From contig NC_133958.1 in NCBI RefSeq assembly GCF_031877795.1, positions 3,596,001-3,660,000 on the forward strand: 64,000 nt of DNA. The letters run 5' to 3'. The translations under genes and the position numbers were made by a program. Below are positions 11,701 to 26,930 of the stretch, piece after piece; the stretch's first letter is position 1; each line of letters opens with the position of its first letter. This DNA comes from Strix aluco. Its lineage: Eukaryota > Chordata > Aves > Strigiformes > Strigidae. Below the pieces are notes generated by a model, which was given only the letters and a program-made list of their open reading frames with translations, searched no databases and was not told the origin of the DNA.

Positions 11701-14700
11701 GAATGGGATTGTATTCTGAAATGGCACATCTTGTGTGGAAAGGGTGTGGGATCCTACTGCTCCAGGCTGCTCTGGCACCAGATCGTGCTGTTACTGGAGT
11801 TCAGGCCTAATATGCTGGAGAATGACTTGGAAGCCTCCTGAGTCATTGCCTTTCTCCCATCCCTGGCAGCTGAGTCAAAGCTAGATCCAAACTTTGAACT
11901 GACAATAAGACCAACCCCAGAAAATCCTGTACGCCTTGCCGCAAACACAAGAGAAGATGGGTCAGTCACAGCTGATAAAGAATTGATTAGTTGTGAGGAG
12001 GCTGGAGCCAGCCTCTCAATAGCACTGCAGGTCAAGAACTTGTTCCCTTTCTTTGTTGAAATCAATGCCTGAGAGCAGAGAACCCAATCAACCACAGCGA
12101 CTAGAGGAAAAGCCTGGGAACTGAACCGAGCCCACCTCCCAGTGTAACACTCCTACAGTTACTTGGTGACTTGACTTTCCTTCTACTGCTTTATGAGGAA
12201 GAAATAGAAATCCATTTTATTACTTGTCTGTAGAGTCCTTATAATCTCATTCTAAACTATTCTTCTTGATGTATCCCAAGGGCCAAGGCAGGTAAAATGA
12301 GGCCAAAAATCCCCATCAGGCCCATTTGTCCCACGTGTTTTCATTCCCACACTAAAGAAAGCTCAGTCTGTTTCCTGGTGCACTTTCTGCTTCTTCTCAG
12401 TGTGGCTGAAAATTAAATTAGTCACTTTACTCCACCACGAGTATGTGATCTGGTTACAGCATTGGCTCGTGTTTACTTTAGCAAGCAAATCACAGAGACA
12501 GTCTAATCCTTTAGTGCTTCCATCAACATTTTTCATGTCAGAGAAAAAAATGAATCTACAGACTTTTTTAATGGGTAAATATACATAGTGCACAACATGT
12601 GCTGTTCCAAAAGGTTGAGAGGAATATGACTGATAGATAATACTGTTATTTTCCTGTTCCAATTCTGTACTACGAAAAACTAAATAAATGTTTGAAAGAG
12701 ATGTATTCCTATTTTTAATGCAGTAGCATGGAGTCACCCCAGCCTTTGTTAAACTTTGCTTTTTGCAGGTACCTAAGCTGTCTTTGTCCAGCAAAGTGCT
12801 TACACTTGTGTTTGACTGTGACTTCCAAATACTTCCAATCTACTTCACATTTGAGTATTTGCCAAAACTACAGCCCAGATGAATAAGTCTGAGATGATCA
12901 TCAGAGTTCATTGGAAGGGAGCTATGTTCTCCTTTTTGATTTGCGGAGAACAGCTTGCTAGATGTGGAGGAGAGCATCTTTTCCCTTTAAGAATATTGGG
13001 CATTAAGAAAAGAATCCTCAACAAAATCAGAAGAAGAAAATGAAATGTGGATGACACTTGGGAAATATAATACAGATCAATCAAGCCATGTTTGCCTTTA
13101 AAATGTATTTAACTATAGTGACTTTACAACTCGAAAAGAAATACCACTTTGATATTTGCTTTTCATTTCATAATAAAATAGTGAAGCATTTTTTTTTTCT
13201 GATAAAATTTAGAAATATGAAATTTAACAAAAAACTCCTGTCATTTTGGCAGACTTTTGTATATATAATACATCATTTTTCTTTCTCTTGTGCTGAAAAT
13301 TTCTAGACAACGGCTTTTGTTTTGCAAATACAGAGGAAAGCATTTCATATGCACTGGTGGGAATTTCTGGCTTTTCTTCTATTTTCTTCATGTAATGTGT
13401 GTGTCTGCTGTTGAAGAGCAAACTGAAATCTGTTTTTGCTACAGTGCACACTCACAATTTGAAAGTAAAGCATGTTCCAGGAAACTGAAGAATCAATGCA
13501 ATCTATAGAGCAGACTGACTTCAATAAAGTCAGTAGCTGTGCCACAAACATCAAATTGAAATTCATCCCACTTAATTTAATTCAGATGAAATACTGTCTC
13601 CCTAAAGCCATGCAGCATTTTTGTCACTACACATTCTTCTCTTTCTTCTGTCCTTTTGGCCATTTGAAACTGTTAAGAAGGAGCCGAGGATGCCTGCAGT
13701 CCTTGATTCCCTTATCTTTCCTCAAAGTCATCAAGTTAGCTCAAAAATGGAGGGAGTAATAGCTGGCTAAGTGTGACTTGTGTATATGGTTTGTATTCAG
13801 CAGTAATGTTGCCCTTCTCTGTGGCAAAGCCCTGCCAGCCTTACTAATGTTGTAATTGATTTAATTCTATCGGAAGCCAAATTATCGTCAGGAGCACTTC
13901 GAAGGAACCGGCGGGACTTTGCTCTGAGTAGAGAGTCAAATCTGGGGCCATACATTCCCCAAGGGAAGAAAGCTAACAGGAGCCATCAGTAAAAACAGAA
14001 TAACACCTTCTCCATGCTGTGTTTCTGGAGTGGTTTCTTTATACCCGTATTCACTGGTAGAGAGGAGATTTATTATAAAACAGGCAGTCTTCCCTGGCTG
14101 TACAGGGAGAGCACTGTAGCACCCCAGAATAAGGTAGAAATTTATATAATAAATATTCTCTAAAGGATCAGGCTGAGCTGGGGTAGCTTGTGAAGGCCAC
14201 CACAAAAGCCTAAGCTAGATTTTAGTTACCTCTGCAGGAGGTATTTGCTTAATCAGAAATTAATTGAATTATGTGCGTGATATATGCAGCGGATGCCCAG
14301 TTGAAAAGAGCTGCTAGCAATGTGTTTGCAGAATCCAATCACATCCCTCTAGTGGCTCAGATTCTGCTGTCAGGATCTCTCTTGGTCCATGGAATGAGCT
14401 TTGTTGACACTTGTGTGATTGCTGCTGGATCTGGGCCCACGAAAGGCATCCTGGATGTAGTTGGCGAAGGGGCTGGTTGGAGATTTTCTCATGAAATGGG
14501 TTTCCATTGGAAAATGTCAGCTTCTCAAAATCCAAACTTTTCGTGGGAACATATGTACCACACACGACAAAAATGGTATTTCTGGTCACAGTGGGAGAAA
14601 GGGGAAACAAAGAAAAACAAAGAAAGGAGGGAAAAAATTCTTCACTGTCCCAGAATTAGAATTATGAGTGCTAATGATATTTACATGAGATGCTGAAGTC

Positions 14701-15999
14701 CTGTTCCAGTAGTTATTTCAATGCGGAGAGGAATAGCTGATAGGATGCTGTGGTGTGTTTTGAGTATTTATCAGATGTAAGACGAGCTTCTTGTACTTGA
14801 TCAAACTAGAAAAATAAGTTTTCTGTTGATTATCTTAATGTTTCTATATCATCTTCTCCTCATTGCACATTTTTTTCACAAGTATATCAAACTGCTCTCT
14901 TCACCTCTTTCTTTGTAGGTTTAGCCAGGCATGAAATGGTAATAGTAGCGCTGGTATGTAATTTGTGAGCTTAATTAAGTCATAAGAAACTTCAAAATTC
15001 TTGCCAAGATTTTTTTAGTGCAAGTAAATATTATTGTCTTGTTCAGCCTAGAGCCTGAAATCCTGGGGAGGTTTGCTAGAGGCGTATCATGTAATTGCTC
15101 ATTAATAGCAAAGTCATTGCAGACATGAGTTTTATTAGATAATGTTGTCATGAAGGTGGAACATGATACATCTGATCACTTGGTCAGTGATTTCAGAGAC
15201 TAAGGGACTTACATTTAAGAGTAGAAAACCCTCTGTGTTCCAGCTCATCCACTTCGTGCACCTTTTAGTGGAAGCTGGATCCCCTGCTTATTTAGCAGCA
15301 GGGAGAATTAGCACATTAGAGACGCAGGAAGAAAAATTACCGAATAACTGGTGGTATCACCTACAGCACTTCATCTTTCCTCTAAAATCCTAGCTCTCAA
15401 GTCTGCATATAGTTTGATCAAGTTTGAGTTATATATGATGAAACCCCACTAAACGTTTTCCAAATAGCCTAAGGATGTGGAGTGGTTTATTTACACTGGC
15501 TTTCATGAATTAACTGGATGTTTAATGCCCAGGGCCACAAAGGTATGTAGGAACTTAACAGGTGTTTCACTCCTAAAATCAGTAGATTTTGTATCTTTAA
15601 AAACTTGGTTTGGACTTAACTTCCTTAGGCTTGATTGATGCCTACCAAAAATATTAGGTGACTTGGTTACAACATATGCAATGTGAAATAAGAATGAAAA
15701 GAGCACAGGTATATGTGCAAAAACATCCACACAGAATCACCTGCAGCCATTAATATCATAGGACAACAAGGCTTAAACTGCCAGAAACAAGGGCTCCCCT
15801 TAGCAAGGTAAGGATGCCCACGTCAGCTGCATATCTAGGAGACGGAACGAGCCATTTCAGAAAGGTATTTAAAAGTTACTAGATATTGTATAACGCCAAA
15901 ATCAAATTATTTTGAGGAATACTCATAGCTCAAAAAAGGCCATCTGGTGGCAGAGCTCCCCAGGGTTTTAAAAATAGCACGCCTCATTCGCAGACACAG
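5701..15999. other. Intergenic, no gene recognised
   Basis: About 10 kb of AT-rich DNA. Open frames up to about 144 codons (10695-11129 plus) and 143 codons (12363-12794 minus) have no domain resemblance. A T-rich zone with several short homopolymers lies at 5970-6180. No repeat family is firmly recognised. Confidence 0.5.
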
Positions 16000-16270
16000 T
16001 TCCTTACGTATTCACATGCTGATTAACCATCTGATTTGTTACGCATTTAATTCTGACAGCTGCTTTGCAAAATTTAAGTGTGTGCGTTAAGCACTCATAA
16101 AAACACTTATGGACATTATTGTACATCGCACACTGTATACGCCAGGCAAAAAATTAACATAACGGGATTGTTATTGTCTCCAAGCAAAAAGTATTATTAG
16201 CACAACTGGAACATCTCCAATTCTCTAGCCAATCACGCTCAGTTCCCATTGCTAATAGGATCTTGCTCAT
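16000..16270. promoter_or_regulatory. Candidate conserved noncoding element (tentative)
   Basis: AT-rich complex sequence with unusually many CpGs for its surroundings (for example in TTACGCATTTAA, GTGTGCGTTAAGC, ACATCGCAC and AACGGGATT), no stop-free frame and no repeat resemblance. Such texture is common in vertebrate enhancers in gene deserts, but conservation cannot be judged from a single sequence. Confidence 0.2.
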
Positions 16271-19200
16271 TTTAGAATCCAGAAGCAAGACATATCACCA
16301 TGACGAGAGCATACACATAGGTCTAAATGCTGAGAGAATGGCTTAGCTGTATAAATGCCAGCTATCAAATCCTTACCATCCCAGCAGGATTTGCAAGGAA
16401 GTCTTCATCATTCTTGGGTAAATATAACAGAATAACCGTGGTAACCAAGACTACCTTGATGATGTTATCCTCCTCAATATGCATTTTTGTGAAGTCTCAG
16501 AGCACCGTTAGCAAGATTTAACCAGTTCTTTGTTCTAAAGTATGGGCTTACTTTCACAGAGTCCATTGGAGTAGCACAAGGGGCTCATAAACTACAGACT
16601 GGCTTTGCGTCTGGCTTTGTAACATCACTGAGTCTGCTCTTGCTTTCATGGCCTCTTGTGGGATCTGGCAGTGAGGGAGAACACCCATTAATGGCAGTGA
16701 GTAAAGCCACACAGTTGTCATACGCTTCTGAGCAGCTTGGCTCCACCCATCTTCTATGTGTTCAGGTCTGAGAATCCTGTTAGAACATCACAGTGCAGCA
16801 TTTCTGGCTTTGGAGCTCTACATCCCTGTACAATCCTGGAAATTCCCCCAAATCTACATGTCTGACATCACTGAAAAGAGTGGTCTACCCCCCTTTTCAT
16901 TCCTAACAGCCAGAGGATAGTTGGGCGTAGGGTGAAATGTCCTCTAGTTCAGTGTGTTCCAGTGAGGACATCCCAACGCATGAGGCACTCAGACAGTTTT
17001 GTCTGCAGCTGAAGAATCAGTCCCAAAAAGCCTTTCCTCTTCAGTCAAAGACAGCAAGGTCAGAACTGGGTTTATTGCAATCTTTCAGACAACAGAGGTC
17101 AAAAAATAGTGCCGGAGCTAGTTAACACCGTTGCTTGCATTGCAGTCACAAGTGGTTAGTTCACTGTAATGCCTGGGCCCACACTACACCACTCACAGCT
17201 TTTCATTGTCCCGAGCTGTCAGAAATTGGTAGCATATATTACAGGAAGATATATTAATGGGATAAACCATTTCAGTGGGAGTTATGTGTAGAAATTCAGA
17301 GGGAGAGGATCAACACTACTTTTAACAAACAGCTTTTTTATAATATTGGTCTGCTTTTCCTTCTTTCTCTCGTCCTCTTCTGCTGTCTGTCTCAGCATGG
17401 TTAGTTATAATTTGTACTGGACAGTAAACCTATGCTGAAGGATGATATGGAGAGTTCTTTAATTACATAACACAGCAATAACCATGACCAAGGCATTGCT
17501 GTCTCCAAATGCAGACTGAAAGTAATATCAATGGCCACCACACCAATATCCTTCCTTCTCTTAAAGCCCTTTACAGCCTCCGAAAAGGCTGCATGATTTT
17601 CTTCATTAGCAGCCTCTAAATTTCTTTGCTTTCTTAACCCCTTGGTTCTTTGCTTTCCTCCCTGAGTGGTATGATGAGGAATTTTGTCCTGTCACAGTGT
17701 TCTTTTCCTTACTTTTTGCCACGATCTAGCAGTAAACAAGTCATACCATCAAATGTGCAAATGCTTCAGGTAAAATATTAATTAATATTGCATTGTTCCT
17801 GAATGTCAGTTAAAATATCAGCAAGGAATGCAGTGGTCAGCAGGTTGTGGTTAGCTAAAAGGAATTCCAGGAGCATTTTGGAGGTGCTAGCCTTGGGAGT
17901 ATTGGACTCTCTCTCATTTTCCCTGATTTAATTACACAGAAGAAAATCACATGTCAATCAGTGAACAATATAGTTGGCAGTTCCCTGCTAGTGCAGTTAC
18001 AATACATTGGGAGGATAATAAAATGTGGTTAATAAAATACAGTTCAGAGATGAGCAAAATTATAATTCAAGAGGCAAAATTCTCCTGACTGTTATTTATA
18101 AAGAGACAAACTGTAAGACTGTTTCAATTATCCCTCAGTGCCAATGAGCTAGGAAATAAATGAGACTTTATCTTAGCAATGCAGAGTAACAGCATCATCC
18201 ATCCCACTGAAATTACTGCTACAGAAGATGAGCCAGACACTGAATGAAGCAGAGCCTGATGTAGGAGAATCTGGCAGGGGAGCTAACCTGGATTTTGGGA
18301 AACAGCAGGGTGAGGTGTTCCTGGCCATTCTGCTGTAACTACTACATGTGTCTAGGATGTTTTGGCTCTCATTCTCTCAGGACTAGCTGGGCTGAGGGCA
18401 GTAAGGTGAGAAGTTCTGCTTTATTCAGGTTAAAAGTGCCAATCTACCTGTTCAATGAAACACCATCAGTAAGCTCATTCTAGGGAACACAGTAGATACA
18501 CACCTAATTAGCTAGTCCTAAATAGGTGTTTGATTCTAAGCCTAGAAAAGGTTTATATTATTAAGAAGCCTAGTAATAATTTTCTTTCCACCTGTGGTTA
18601 ATCATCTGAGTGACTAACACTCAGCAGACTGCTGAACAAAAGAAACCAAAAACTTCCTCAGAGTAGCTGGAAGTTTTGCCCTCTTCCATCTCTTCAAATC
18701 CAGTACTCAGGCTTGTTTTCCCTTTTATTTTGTTGTTTCCCCAGGCTACAAGTTTAAGCTCTGAGTCACACGCTCACAGAATTTCAATCAGACCCGGGAC
18801 AGGAGGGATTTGGATATTCAGTTCATAAGGTAGCAGATGCTTTCAGCTAAAGGTCTGGGCAAGCTGGAAGAGATGCCAGCTTGTTCACAGAGCTGATAGC
18901 GTGCTGGCACGAAGCTAGCATTAGGCAAATGTTCCCACCTTCACAGACAGTCATACTAAGTGAAATCTCATCCTACTGAAGTCTGTGGGAATTTTGCCAT
19001 GGACTTCTGTGAAGTCATGTTTCTTCTCCATGGCACTCTGGCGCTTAATCATGGGCGCTCTTCTGCATAAAGAGTTCACTCAATCCATTAGCTTTCTATA
19101 GACTTTTTATTTAATATAGCAAATGCAGCCAAATATTTATGATGATTTTGCAATGGTAATTGCATAGACTGCTCCTCTGTGGCCTAGAAGAAGTCTGCCA

Positions 19201-22200
19201 AAATATCATTATTGTTAATTAATCAAGTCTATTTTGAGCCAACTTCTGCTCCCACTGAAATTAATTGCATACATTTCAATGAATTCAGGTTCTTTAGAAT
19301 TTGGCCTTCTTTACTGCTAAACTCTATATTTCTTTTGTTTCATTAGGCAAGGTTGCCTTTCCAGCCATTCTTAAGATTTCTGCTTTATTTTAGCAAGTTT
19401 CATCAGATCAGCTGCAAAAGTCTGAGGCTAAGTTCAGTAAAGCATGATGGGGTTACTTTTGTGTATCAGATCTAAGGTCCATAACGTACCAGCCAGAACA
19501 GAGTTCTGTTTCACTCATTATGTACTTGAAGGTGGAAGGAGCAGCAGTGGTCAGTTATGGAAATCCTCTTGCTGGAGGAAAATAAGTCTTTTCCTAAGCT
19601 CTTGAATTTTGAATTTCAGTTGATTATTTGTTTTTTTATTTAAAAAAGCCCCAACAAACCCTCATTATTATAATACAGAATGTTTATTTCTCAAAATGCT
19701 TGCCTCTTCCCTCAATGCCCTGAAATGGCCTTGGTGATCTTTTGTGATGAGGCATAAAATTATCCTCTGAAGTCCCCCCAGAGGTCACAAATATTTTTTT
19801 CTCCTTCCTAGACTAGAAACAGCTCCTACATTCTTACAATTCTCTTACATGTCTCTTCTTAGATGGCTTACTTGATCGTTCATCTGTTGGAGTTATAGCA
19901 TTGTAAAAAGTGGGCCATTACCATTTATGTGCTTTCCTCCTATGTGAGAGTACAGGAAAGGGAATGGTAGAAAGTTCTCAGCTCTGTTTGGATAGCACTC
20001 ACTCCTCAGTGGTTTTGTACAGACTAAAGTTTGCTGTCCTCTTCTACATCTACTGCTAAATCACCCAGTTAAATGGTTTAAGACATCCAACCTAGTTTTA
20101 TTTTAATACTGACTATCCATATTCAGGTTTTTGTGTTCTTTTACTCCCCCTAAACCTGCTAATAACTTTTTACCTTTTCCTACAAACAACAGTGATGGAG
20201 TCTCCAAGAGCAGCCAACATCTTTATTAGCAAGCAGGGGGAGATTATACATCCTCCCTCTAAAGCAAGCATGGGAAACAGCCTGCAGGTGTATGTTTTAA
20301 TCAAAGACAGCTGAGAACACCTTGTCTTAACCCACCATCACCTGGTTCATAGAAAGGAGACACTGACATTTGCCAGATACCTATTTCATTTATTGGAGCT
20401 AGAGAAATTGGTTTTTGCATTTTGAACTTACTCTGACCTTGCTAAAAAGAAAATATTCTGCTGTGCAAAGTCAGTTTAAAAGAAGCACCTAATTTTGAGG
20501 ATCCCACTGGCAGTTTTAATTGGAGGCAAGTTAGATGTGAAACCCTGCACTTGACTGGAATTAAGCACAAGGTGTAAACTGCAGTGTTTGTTCAGTATAT
20601 TTTTCAAAAACTGTGCTCAAGTGGGGATGGAAAGAGACTCAATCAGACCTAACGAAAATAGTTGGGAAGCTTTCCATTGACTACCATATGCTGAGAATCA
20701 AACGCTATGTCTTAAAAATCATTATTGACTGTACCAGGTCTGTTTCTAAAACCCTGCAGTGATGATTGTTTAGAGCTCTACAGTAATTGGAGTATTACTA
20801 TTGCAATTGTTATGGCGGTTATGCCGTTATTTTCATTATAGTATAATCCAGAGACACCAAATTAAATCAGGGTCCACTGGTAGGTCTTTTAAGAAAAACA
20901 CAAGAATCCTGTCTAGTTTGCAACTAAAAGGGCTTTTCAGTCTTGGCAATACATATCAGCATAGCACAGATATCTAAAGGAAGGTGAGGAGGAGAAGAAG
21001 GCTATTTACCAAGCTTTCTCTAAGATGCAGTCTCAGCAAGCCTGTGTTTTACAGTATTTGTGTATTCCAAGTACTTTAAACCTTGCACAATGGTTAAATT
21101 TAAGAACAATAATTTTCTTGGGTCCACTGGCTTTTTGCCTGCAGAAATAAGGACTTACAGGCTATATGAGCCTACACGTACCTGACAGCCATCACATGCT
21201 TTGGTAGAAGTGGGTTAAGGATGGAACGGTTCTCATCTCTCCAGCCCACTGCTGTCCTGGTGCCTGGCAATGGTGCAGTAGACAGAAATATTCTCAAATG
21301 GGACAGAGAGGTTATTTTCCTGTAACAGATGCAAAAATGAGGGGTTTTTTTGAAAACCCAAAACTTTAACACTCTATGGACAAGGCAGGAGGTTTGACGA
21401 CTAAAAGATATCAATACATGTAAAGGATGTAGATACAAGAAGATGCTTCATGTTGATGGAAGAAATGGGCTAGTTTAGTACACTGACACTGATTTATTCC
21501 TTATCTCATTTCATTGACGTGTGTATAATTACACAAATTGCCCTTGCAGGCAGAGAAGAGATTTCTCACTGTCAGGGCTGAACAGATTGGCTCAATCACT
21601 GTCAATGAAATTGTTTTGTTAATGTAATGATGTGAAAATTTTTCACAACCTACTGCTAACTCAATAGCTATGAATGAGGACCAGGAGTGCGGTTAAGTGC
21701 ATAGTCTGTGCTTCCCTGACATGATTCTGTCACCCTCTAGTGACTGAAATCTTTGAGATGGTATAAACTAACAGCTCAAGCTTTTACTGCAGACAGAAAG
21801 CTTTGTTCTTTGAATTAAATGATCCAAGGTTAAATCCCTGCTACAAGAAAGCCTGCTGCACAGAGACATAGGAAATGTTACATATATTAGAAGAATAGCA
21901 GACCTCTTCCAGCATAAGTAAATAATGTGGTTGTCAGGTGCCTTGTATTCACAATTCCCAAAGGCTTCAAGTGTCCTTTTGCTTGAATTACCTGGAATCC
22001 AACAGGGAAATCTATCACAGGGAAAAAATTCTGCATTGGTAGATGGACATGTTGCTTTAACACGCCCTTGGCGTGCTTTTCTCAGTCCTCTGCATACATA
22101 ACAAGGACAAATCATTTAATCATCGTGCTCTTCCTTTGTCCAGCTGTGTAACATGGAAAAGGCTGCACACCTTGAGCACGGAGTGATCTGCTTGCGGGGA

Positions 22201-23349
22201 ACAAACATCTGTGTAGCTCCTTTATCTTTTCAAACAACTGTGTCCAGGCTTTGATTTTTAGGAATATAGATGCTTTGAAATTCCGTATTCATAAACCATT
22301 CCTTGAATAAGTCAGCCCTGGCAGTTGGCTGGTCACAAACCGTTTACTGCAGCCAGTGCTTTAAGGCCTTGCTATTCGTATCACATGCTTCTGCTCAGAC
22401 ATCTTCAGGGATTGCTCCTGTTGCCTGGATGACCCACGTTCTCATGATGATATTAACACAATGTAGAAATACATTCTATATTTAACACACTCTCTCTCTT
22501 TTTCCTTTTTACTGTCTTTCTTGGCAAAATACTTTTGTGCAAATATGTTTGGAAAGCAAACAAAAGCTACTACCAGTGCCATCCAGCATACCGGCATTTT
22601 TTCTCTGTCACTTCTTGCTAATGTATTAATTTTCTTTAGCATTCATGTTGCACACACACCTAGCTACCACAGATTGAGACAGAAGTGGTAGGCAAATGCA
22701 GGGGAAAAAAAAATCACTAAAACTAATAAGGCAAATAGAGTAGGGGATACATTTGGAACCTGGGGGTGCGTGCTTGTAAAAGAGAGTGGTCATTAGAGGT
22801 GTTTAATGCCTTGAGAAGAACAGGAATTAGGCAACTCCTATGCCAAGGTGCTCTTCAAAATCCCTGAGATGCTGATCTATATCTTTAAGAGCCTCCATCT
22901 CTCTGTTGCCAGTTAAACATCTAAACATAAAGCAGACTTTTAGCACACACTGCACCTGGTTGCGCCCCTGGCTGGTTTTGCATGCTGCTGCTCCTTGGGA
23001 TGGAGATCTGGTTGCCACTCTATGTCTCCTGACTCTCATCCCCTCCCCTTGGAGAAAAAATGCTCGTCCCACACCAGTGCCACTCCAGCTATTTGGTACC
23101 TCCACTGTGAATATTTAAAAATCTGAATATTTAAAACAGAGCTGTTCACAAAATCAGGTTTAAAGCGTGGCTATAGAATGAAATGAATCAACACAACTGA
23201 CAGAGTGTTATGGAAACGGCAATAATTGTGAAACTGGGAACAGGGGAATATCTGAATATGTATCTGCCACAGAAGGAAGAGAAATGTGCAACCAGAGTGC
23301 TGCAGTCTTATAGAGGTGCTTCGCACCCATCAAGCTGAGCTCTTTTGAA

Positions 23350-23425
23350 ATAAGCATCCTCTTATATTTATTAAGCACCTCTCATCCAGAGAACAGAAAG
23401 TGCAAGGAATTACTATTAAATCTTA
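23350..23425 (+). mobile_element. Possible SINE (MIR-like 5' core) fragment
   Basis: TATTTATTAAGCACCTCTCA followed by TCCAGAGAACAGAAAGTGCA resembles the start of amniote MIR-like elements ('tttattgagcgcctttcatccaaggatctcaaagcgc'). Short and diverged, so tentative. Confidence 0.3.
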
Positions 23426-26400
23426 TACTGCAATGCCAAGGCATTCCTAGATTGTACCAAATTATTTTCACATTTCAGTAATTTATTGAAGAAGTTAATT
23501 CTTGAGGATTTTACTGTCACGCAGCCAACAGGACTCATAATTAATCTATGTTTCCCTTGATGCCAAAACAGACAGGGAAATGGGGGCATTATGTATACTT
23601 TTCCTCTTGTTTTATGGTAAATAACGTAGCTCACGTCCTTGTAAGCACTTAGATCTGGCCGAGTAATGCAATATTCTGGAAAGCCCACAAGGGAAGGTCT
23701 AACTACAAAGGTGCCGCCGCTTTGCTCTTGCAGAAAAGGGAGCATGAAATTGTTAAAAAACCCTACAAATTACAAAAATAGAAAGAGTGAAGTTTACCCA
23801 TGGTCTCTTGGCTCTAGTGAGTGTTCTATGATGCCAAAGACTTGTCATCAGAACCACCAACAGAACATGGGAAGAGCACGCTGCTCCCCTGCTCTCGCTG
23901 CTGCTCAAACTCCCGCTGTTTGTGTCACTAACTTCTCCTGGGAATTTCTACAGATAAGAAATGCCTTCATGCTGCCTACACAGAATTCATGAGAGCAAAG
24001 TACCTGTTGGTGATATAAAGAGTAGATATCCTTCACATGAGAAATTACATGCCAGTGAGTGTTCTCTTTAAGTATCACAGCTGAATATAGTTAAATATTT
24101 CAAAATGGGATTAGTAAATATTTTCAGTTCTCTCTTGTTCATAGACTCACAGGAACCAGTGCCTGAAAGTGCTGGGACAGCTGCTAGATAGTTTATTTTC
24201 CTTGTTCCCTTTATGCTTTGCTTTTTGTGAGAATATTTGTACAACCCCCAGCTGAAGTGGACTTTGACACCAAAGTTTATTTTTTCAGTTTCATCATTTG
24301 TCACTAATGCCTTGATTTAGTTCGTATTCTACAACAGCATAAGTATCAGAACTCCACTGCAGTCAATGAATTTACATCAATGCAACACCAGTCGAACTAA
24401 GATCAGAACTGTATTTTAAGGACCTCACATAACAGTTGCTGAAGTCAGTGGGAAAAGACGTTAGTTTTTGGCATGTTTGAGGTCAGACTCGAAAAAAGCA
24501 GATTAGGCCTGCCTAGAAGGGATTGGAGGTGCCTAGAGAAGCAACACGCTGAAGTCTAAAGCAGAACAAAATGGGAAATTAGATCAGAATGGATGAGCAA
24601 CCTTTGTCTGAAGGAGTAGGGAGGTGACTTATTTCTCTATCTGTTGGAATGACCTCTGTCTCTCCGTGCAGCTCTTCCACTTCTTATATTAAAACCTTGT
24701 AAGACACTGTACAATGAAGAGGGTCTGGTTCTCAGGCTGGCAGCATTCAAGAACCATAAAGAGCATTTATGTTTACTTAAACCTCTTACTACTAAAAAAG
24801 CTTTGGTGTGACACAAATAGGTCTTCAACAGCTCTTTCGATCCCTGACAGCAGACTCTTAACTGTTTCATTCAAAGCTCTTCTGCTCAGGGGCTTGAAAG
24901 AAACAGAGTGTCAGGAACTTTGAGAACAGTTTACAACTTAGATATATTAATGGGTCATGCTGTGATGTAGATTGTGAAATATTAGAGACTAAAATAGTTC
25001 CTATGATTATCTTTTGTGATGCCTTTGCTGTAAACATGCCTCCTCAAATATTATTGGAATAGATTACTGCTGTCTCTCTTACTGTCTGTAAAGTTTGCAT
25101 TTTTTGCAGAGAGAAGAGCTTTCATTTTTTCCTTTGCAACTAGAAGGATTTCTCAACATTGTTTAATTTAGGTCTGTAGATAAATGATTCCATTTTCAAG
25201 TTCAGTCTTCCTCCATTTAAGACACAACTCTTAAATGATGACAGAAATCTCTTAGACTCGTGCCAAAGTGCAGAGGTAGAAGAATGAAGTGAGATAACCA
25301 ACTAGTTTTGAACCTTCTAATGGATTTCTCAAGCCTTCATATTCTTCTAGTTGACAATTTCTTCTAAATAACAAGAAAAATTTCCCTGCCAGTTTTCTGT
25401 ATGAGACAGTGCATTTTCCAGACACTGCAGTTCCCAAAGATCAACAGGAACAAACCAAAAATCAATTGGTTCTATTATTGTTCTTGAGATGGGCTTCCTA
25501 CATCTCTCTGGAATAGGACAAGCTGTAGGATGTCTCAGAGAAGATGATTAAAGCATCTTCATATGTTTACATTTATACTTGCCAAATAATTTGTAGAATG
25601 GGAAGAAATGTTGCATGTGCCCCAGGAGGGATGAAGTAGTTAAATGACATATTCTTAAAGAGCTGTATAGAGGTACAGATGGAAGTGGTTAAGTGAGTTA
25701 CATTAATGGTTTTTCCCACATTTACAGATATTGCTAACAAAATATAGAAAAAAAGAGGGTACAACTCTACTGCTGCAGACCATCCAGAAGACTGGGCAAT
25801 ATTATGGGAATCTGCATTAACTTCTCTTCTTATTATTTTAGGTTTCAATCTCGCCAGAGCAAGGAGTCGTTATCATTCGTTATTAAAATATCTAATGCAG
25901 AGACAGTACATCTCAAATAACGGTATGTTGTGATTATACTGGTCACTGTCCTGTCAAGACTGGCTCGCTCTCTGCAAGATGTCTTTCTGTACTTCATCTC
26001 ACACTGCAAGATGACCATAGCCTCTCTGGCCACACGCAGCAAGGGTGAGTGCTGCTTATTTTAGAACTGCATGCTTGTGGGACTGTAGAACCCCTGTGAA
26101 GGCAGCAGAATAAAGTTGCAAGCTTTGTATGAGGCTTTGAATATTTAGCACCAAAAGACAGCTTACCTGGACTTAAAGAGAACAACATCTATTGTAATAA
26201 GGGACACTTAACCTGGATACAATATGTCCCATCTGTGTCCCACTCTAATTACAGCAGATGTCTCTTTGCCTCCAAAGAAAACCTCTTTGTTGGTTTTGCG
26301 TGCTCTTAGGGTGACAGCATTTGTTCTGTGAAAGCTCAGAGGATATGAATCATTTGGTTTCTACAGCTTGTGGCTGCGCTAATTTATTAGAATCTAACCC

Positions 26401-26930
26401 TCGCAGGTCACACTTCTAATCTAGCACAACCAGCTGTTCACAGCGTGGTGTTAGCTGATCAATATTGAGTGGCCCAGGAGAGCTCTGGGCATTCAGTACT
26501 TCACACAGTGGTTGGAAGCGTCTGCTGGTCCCATACGAACCATTGTGAAAGCTCTTTCTATAAATAATATAGATAAGCATTGTTACATCTCATTGTTAGC
26601 AGCAGCAAAATAAATGAACAGCTCCATCTGGGTTTTAGCATCTTTTCACATAATCAGAAGAGCTGGGAGGTCCCAAAGTACTCCAGAGGATCCCGAGGAA
26701 CAACATACTGCGGAAATTAAAATATGGCACTGGGAGTGAAGTTAAATTTCCTTCCTACTTTGCCACAGAAGGCCTGTGGTTGTTGTACACAAGTTTCTGA
26801 GCTATTTTCCCATCTTCAGAAAGCTACCTGTTGCACAGCTCATCCGTCAGCCTCTATCATTTCTGTTATTAATGGCTGATAATCCCTTCTTATGCTTGTG
26901 GCTTCATAAACGTCTTGCACTGCACCGTGA

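Noticed and set aside
14271..14696. 141-codon + strand open frame
   Set aside because: No family resemblance; a minus-strand frame overlaps it, as expected for chance frames.
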